The translations under genes were made by a program, and so were the position numbers. From an uncultured Bacteroidaceae bacterium (lineage in GTDB: Bacteria; Bacteroidota; Bacteroidia; Bacteroidales; Bacteroidaceae): DNA of 64,000 nt. The stretch is taken from positions 107,983 to 171,982 of the forward strand of contig CAJOJA010000001.1 of NCBI GenBank assembly GCA_905234735.1, given 5' to 3'. The notes beneath the pieces were generated by a model that did not search any database, had not been told where the DNA came from, and saw only the letters and a list, made by a program, of their open reading frames with translations. Positions 59,828 through 64,000 of this stretch are shown here, one piece after another; position 1 is the first letter of the stretch; every line of letters starts with the position of its first letter.

Positions 59828-62800
59828 ATGAAAGCTATTCATTTCCATAGACTGCAGAGTTTTATCATCCTTTCCTTCATTGCCGTTGCTTCGACATGGG
59901 CACAGACATTCGAGGTGGATGGGATTCAGTACACTGTCAACACTACTGCCCCGGCAGAAGTAACAGTAACGGGACATTCGTTAAGCGGAGACGCCGGAAC
60001 GCTTGATATTGTTATTCCATCGGAAGTTGTAGGCGAAGACGGAACAACCTACAGCGTCACGGAAATAGGCGATGAGGCATTCAAGGGGCTTCACGCCACA
60101 CGCAGCCTGCGCATACCCAGCACAATAAGAGTAATACATAAACTGGCATTTTACGATCAGTACTTCCTCACAGACCTGCTGTTTGACGAAGGTGGACTTG
60201 TAGTAATTGAAGAACAGGCATTCGACTATAACTTCCGTCTAAAGACCCTCAACCTGCCTTCTACACTTACTACAATCGGAAACTTTGCCTTCCGTCAAAT
60301 GGGCAACCAAAGAGAGGGAGAGGTAAGCATAACCCTACCCGCAAGCCTTAACTCCATTGGCGATGGTGCTTTTACTGAGATTGGTTATGGAACCTCTATA
60401 TACTGCCTGTGCAGTACACCACCTACGACAGGAACCCTTCCCTTCAATGGAACTTTCGATCATGCTACGCTATACGTCGCCAACGATGTGGTTGATGCCT
60501 ATAGTAACATTGAACCCTGGAACACGTTCTCAGGAGGTGTTCAGACATTTGACCCCGAACAGTGTCTTGCACCAGACTTTTTTCTCACGTCCGACCAGAG
60601 GCTAAGAATTACGTGCAAGACGCCCCTCGATGCTGCGATTTATTATACCGTAGATGGCAGCGAGCCTACAGCCGACAACGGCACACTTTACACGGAACCT
60701 ATCGTATTAGAAAGGAACTGTACAATTAAGGCTATAGCCATAAAAGAAGGCCTGACAAATAGCGCTGTGAGCAGTTACGACGTTGACTTCCTTCGTGTAG
60801 ATATGCCTACCATTTCCATGGACAGTGAATTTAAGGTAACCATGACCACCACCGTTCCTGATGGGGAAATATACTATTTCATTCGTGACGACCAGCCATG
60901 GGGCAGTTGGGATGGCATAGCCGTGAACTTGAGAGTGAGTGATTTTCTTTCGCAGGAATACCAGAAATATACCGAGCCATTTGCCATTGACCATGTTTGT
61001 AACATCTATGCTATAGTACAGAAAGAAGGCTGGAAGGACTATTATGGCTGGGGAACAGAAGACGTGGTGCGGTGGTTCCCGACACCGGCTGAATATAACA
61101 TTAATCCTCCAGCTTTTAATTGGGACTCATCCAACAAAAAGTTCTACATAAGTTACGATGATGCCGAGGCTGATATTTATTACACACTTGATGGCAGCCG
61201 CCCCATAGCCGATGAAACCGAGAACTGCTTCAAATACGACCGTAGCGAAGAGGGCACAGGCATAGATATTGACCGCAACTGTGTGGTAAAAGCGATTACA
61301 GCCAAAACAGGCAAACTCACCAGCACTGTCAACAGCTACACAATCACAGATGTAAACAGTACATTTAAATTAGCCGGATCTGAACTGTATTTCCGCTATA
61401 TTGACAATAATATGGCCAATGAGGTGGAAGTGACAGCAGGCGGTAACTATGCTGGTCAAATAATCATCCCCGCCACCATTGAGCACTTGAACCAAACATT
61501 TACGGTAGTGCGCATCGGAGACAATGCCTTCTACAACTGCGACGCGCTTACTGATATAACCATTCCGGAGAGCGTAGTAGAAATAGGGACATCTGCGTTC
61601 TACAGTTGCGATGGGCTGACAAGCGTGAACATACCTGGTACGGTTAAGAAGGTAGGCAATAGTGCTTTCCGCGAGTGTCAAGGACTTGTTAGTGTGACCT
61701 TGTGCGAGGGTGTGGAGAATTTGGAAGTTTTAGCCTTCTATAACTGCGACCGATTGCAGACTGTTTCCATGCCATCTACACTGACGGCCATTGGCGATGA
61801 ATGCTTCTGCAGTTGCGATTGGCTGAACAACGTAGAAGTGCCGTCAGGTGTCACCTCCTTAGGTACGCGTGTGTTCGGCTACTGCTACCATCTAAGTTCA
61901 TTACGCCTGAACAAAGGTCTTATTACCATTGGTTATGAGGCCCTGCGCGAAACGGCCCTACAGGAAATCACCATACCCGAGGGCGTAACTGAAATTGGCA
62001 CCTTATGCTTCTATGGTTGCGGTTCGCTGGTGTCGGCCAAGTTACCCTCGACCCTCACCACGCTACATGACCATGCCTTCCACAACTGCCGGCAGCTGGC
62101 AAGCATCGACATTCCCAATGGTATTACTATACTGGAAGCTGGAATGTTCGACGATGACACCGCCCTGACTTCGGTCAGTCTGCCTTCTACACTTACCACC
62201 ATCGCCAATCGTGCATTCAATACCTGTACGGCCCTGACAAGCATAACCATACCCGAAAGCGTCACACAGATTGATGAGTATGCCCTGACCGAGTGCAGCA
62301 GCCTGCAGACCATCTATGCCATGCCGACCGTACCGCCTACCGTAAGCAGTGAGGCATTTAGTGATGCTTATGGCCGTACAGCGCTTGTGGTATCGAGCGA
62401 GGAAGCCTTAACCGCCTACAAGGGTGCCAACTATTGGGCATCGTTCGACAATATCAGTGTGGCCACTGGACCACGCACCCTGCAACCAACGTTCCTGTTA
62501 ATGAACTACAAACTCGAGATTAGCAGTCCTACACCCGAAGCGAAGATATACTATTCCCGCCACGGCGAGGAAATAATCATCGACGACGATCATCTTTACT
62601 CCAAACCCCTCATCTTCACTTACAACGATACCATACGCGCTATTGCCGTGGCCGAGAACTTTGAAAACTCGCTTGAGAGTACATTCACCAGAAACAATAT
62701 GAAGGTGCCCAACCCGACATCTGACCTCAATCGCACGACATTCAAACTCGGATTGGCCGTGGAGACACCACAGGCAGAGGGGTTCCCCGAGACACGAATA

Positions 62801-64000
62801 TACTATAAGTTCTATAATGGTTCCAACTGGAATGATGACTGGCAGCTCTATACCGACTCCATACAGATGAGTCGTCCCGGCTACGTGCGTTGCTATGTGG
62901 AACGCGACGGATGGCTCAATAGCGACCAACAGGAATTCAATCTCAACGACAACTACTACACTGCCACTCCCAGCATCTTGGGTTTCAAAACAACGAATAC
63001 CATAACTATCATCTGCAACCACAGCGATGCCCGCATCTACTATACCCTGAATGGCAGTGACCCCGTAGCCGAGGTGACAGATGTATGCCATCTCTATAAT
63101 GGAGAGGGTGCGAAACTCGATCGAAATTGTATAGTAAAGGCTATGGCCGTACGCGAGGGTTACTTCAACAGCGATATAGCCTCACGGGCGTTTGGCACTC
63201 TGACGAATACGTTCTTTGTAGAACCTTTCAACTACCGTCTTATCGACAACTCCACAACTAACGTTGTAGAGGTGACGACCACCAGCGGCGGAATAACTTA
63301 TGAGGGCGACATGACGGTACCAGAAACGATAGAATTCGCAGGAAGCACTTACACCGTAACCAGAATTGGTTACCGAGCATTCTACGATAAGGACGCCCTG
63401 ACGAGTATCACGCTGCCCGCCACACTTACAAACATTGGCAGTCAGGCTTTCATGGGCAGCGATGCGCTGACCAGTGTCACCCTACCCGATGCCGTGACTA
63501 CCATCGAAAGTGAAGCATTCCGTGACTGTGGCCGACTGACCAGTATAAATACAGGTAGCAGCGTGACCACCATCGGCAATCTGGCCTTCTACAACTGCCG
63601 GTCACTGACCGACGTTACGTTATCGTCACAACTCACCACCATTGCTGACCAGGCCTTCCAAAGCTGCACGGCCCTGAAGACCATCAACCTTCCCGCCTCG
63701 CTTACCACCATTGGCAGCAACGCCTTCCGCAGCTGTACTGCCCTGAAACAGATAATACTCCCTGACAACGTGAGCACTATCGGTTCCGAGGCTTTCCGGG
63801 GTTGCTCGTCCATGACACAGGTGAAGTTGCCGGCCCAGCTCAAACGATTAGAGAATTATTCGTTTAGTGGAACCGGTCTTACGAGTATAGAGATACCCGA
63901 GGGAGTGACCACCATTGGCCAGTATGCCCTCTATGAAAACCGCGTCCTTTCGTCTGTGAAGCTGCCTTCGACGCTCACCAGCATAGAGCAATGTGCTTTC
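59828..64000 (+). CDS. Giant BspA-type leucine-rich protein, 3' end outside window
   Basis: The frame runs from ATG 59828 to the last base without a stop, at least 1391 codons. A signal peptide (MKAIHFHRLQSFIILSFIAVASTWAQ) is followed by LRR_5 repeats at about 75-190, 510-870 and 1165-end. Between them are chitobiase/beta-hexosaminidase C-terminal-like modules (AAIYYTVDGSEPTADNGTLY near 275, ADIYYTLDGSRPIADE near 450, ARIYYTLNGSDPVAE near 1070). The LRR_5 units read like SVTLPSTLTTIGNFAF and repeat with high identity near the end, so recombination and copy-number change are likely. It is probably a secreted or surface adhesin; any sorting tail is beyond the window. Confidence 0.85.
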   Translation, partial: MKAIHFHRLQSFIILSFIAVASTWAQTFEVDGIQYTVNTTAPAEVTVTGHSLSGDAGTLDIVIPSEVVGEDGTTYSVTEIGDEAFKGLHATRSLRIPSTIRVIHKLAFYDQYFLTDLLFDEGGLVVIEEQAFDYNFRLKTLNLPSTLTTIGNFAFRQMGNQREGEVSITLPASLNSIGDGAFTEIGYGTSIYCLCSTPPTTGTLPFNGTFDHATLYVANDVVDAYSNIEPWNTFSGGVQTFDPEQCLAPDFFLTSDQRLRITCKTPLDAAIYYTVDGSEPTADNGTLYTEPIVLERNCTIKAIAIKEGLTNSAVSSYDVDFLRVDMPTISMDSEFKVTMTTTVPDGEIYYFIRDDQPWGSWDGIAVNLRVSDFLSQEYQKYTEPFAIDHVCNIYAIVQKEGWKDYYGWGTEDVVRWFPTPAEYNINPPAFNWDSSNKKFYISYDDAEADIYYTLDGSRPIADETENCFKYDRSEEGTGIDIDRNCVVKAITAKTGKLTSTVNSYTITDVNSTFKLAGSELYFRYIDNNMANEVEVTAGGNYAGQIIIPATIEHLNQTFTVVRIGDNAFYNCDALTDITIPESVVEIGTSAFYSCDGLTSVNIPGTVKKVGNSAFRECQGLVSVTLCEGVENLEVLAFYNCDRLQTVSMPSTLTAIGDECFCSCDWLNNVEVPSGVTSLGTRVFGYCYHLSSLRLNKGLITIGYEALRETALQEITIPEGVTEIGTLCFYGCGSLVSAKLPSTLTTLHDHAFHNCRQLASIDIPNGITILEAGMFDDDTALTSVSLPSTLTTIANRAFNTCTALTSITIPESVTQIDEYALTECSSLQTIYAMPTVPPTVSSEAFSDAYGRTALVVSSEEALTAYKGANYWASFDNISVATGPRTLQPTFLLMNYKLEISSPTPEAKIYYSRHGEEIIIDDDHLYSKPLIFTYNDTIRAIAVAENFENSLESTFTRNNMKVPNPTSDLNRTTFKLGLAVETPQAEGFPETRIYYKFYNGSNWNDDWQLYTDSIQMSRPGYVRCYVERDGWLNSDQQEFNLNDNYYTATPSILGFKTTNTITIICNHSDARIYYTLNGSDPVAEVTDVCHLYNGEGAKLDRNCIVKAMAVREGYFNSDIASRAFGTLTNTFFVEPFNYRLIDNSTTNVVEVTTTSGGITYEGDMTVPETIEFAGSTYTVTRIGYRAFYDKDALTSITLPATLTNIGSQAFMGSDALTSVTLPDAVTTIESEAFRDCGRLTSINTGSSVTTIGNLAFYNCRSLTDVTLSSQLTTIADQAFQSCTALKTINLPASLTTIGSNAFRSCTALKQIILPDNVSTIGSEAFRGCSSMTQVKLPAQLKRLENYSFSGTGLTSIEIPEGVTTIGQYALYENRVLSSVKLPSTLTSIEQCAF

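Overview
The window looks like a chromosomal piece of a Prevotellaceae bacterium (Prevotella sensu lato, order Bacteroidales). The evidence is the Bacteroidetes-type promoter word TAnnTTTG in front of many genes, a smalltalk-type micro-protein, BACON, PEGA and BspA-type leucine-rich surface proteins, a DUF3316-like outer-membrane protein, a eukaryote-like single-chain glycyl-tRNA synthetase, and AT-rich tandem repeats between genes. The family is a fairly safe inference; the species is not decidable from this alone. I saw no tRNA, rRNA, CRISPR array or intact insertion sequence.

Region by region: 1-6 kb holds a MORN-repeat protein (cut by the window edge), an iron/cobalamin-type ABC ATPase, a GH20 hexosaminidase, a smalltalk protein beside an HU-like gene remnant, an Rpn-type nuclease and an AT-rich orphan. 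6.7-13.5 kb and 14.1-23.8 kb are two minus-strand gene trains encoding exported proteins: two caspase-fold cysteine peptidases, two transglutaminase-like proteins, a CHASE2-like membrane protein, a beta-propeller/TPR pair, a DUF4384-like protein, predicted beta-barrels and carboxypeptidase-regulatory-like domains. Paralogues shared between the trains tie them together. This is the best candidate for an undescribed system.

23.8-30.5 kb is housekeeping: cobS-cobT-cobU in line with a DUF3316-like gene and parC, then a four-helix-bundle gene. 30.6-34.2 kb has a candidate 6S-like RNA, two small envelope genes and a GH67 alpha-glucuronidase. 34.7-40.4 kb carries an M16 peptidase, glyQS and an FKBP-type lipoprotein. 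40.4-44.8 kb is a TPR/coiled-coil membrane regulator divergent from a leucine-rich surface protein, with mirrored operator-like sites between them. 44.9-52.4 kb has a GH27 alpha-galactosidase, asd, a cation/proton antiporter, lolD, a CvfB-like protein and rplS (L19) broken by an in-frame TAG. 53.4-64 kb has a split 5'-nucleotidase, an S41 peptidase, a PAP2-like protein with a degenerate active site, and a PEGA-BACON-BspA surface operon that runs off the window.

Two themes recur. Several intergenic stretches carry decayed gene fragments (HU-like tail, sorting tail, FISUMP-like domain, GNAT acetyltransferase). Two kinds of non-coding repeat are also widespread: GC-rich tracts made of short palindromes, and simple or CT/GA-rich repeats that intrude into reading frames, notably signal peptides, linkers and C-termini.
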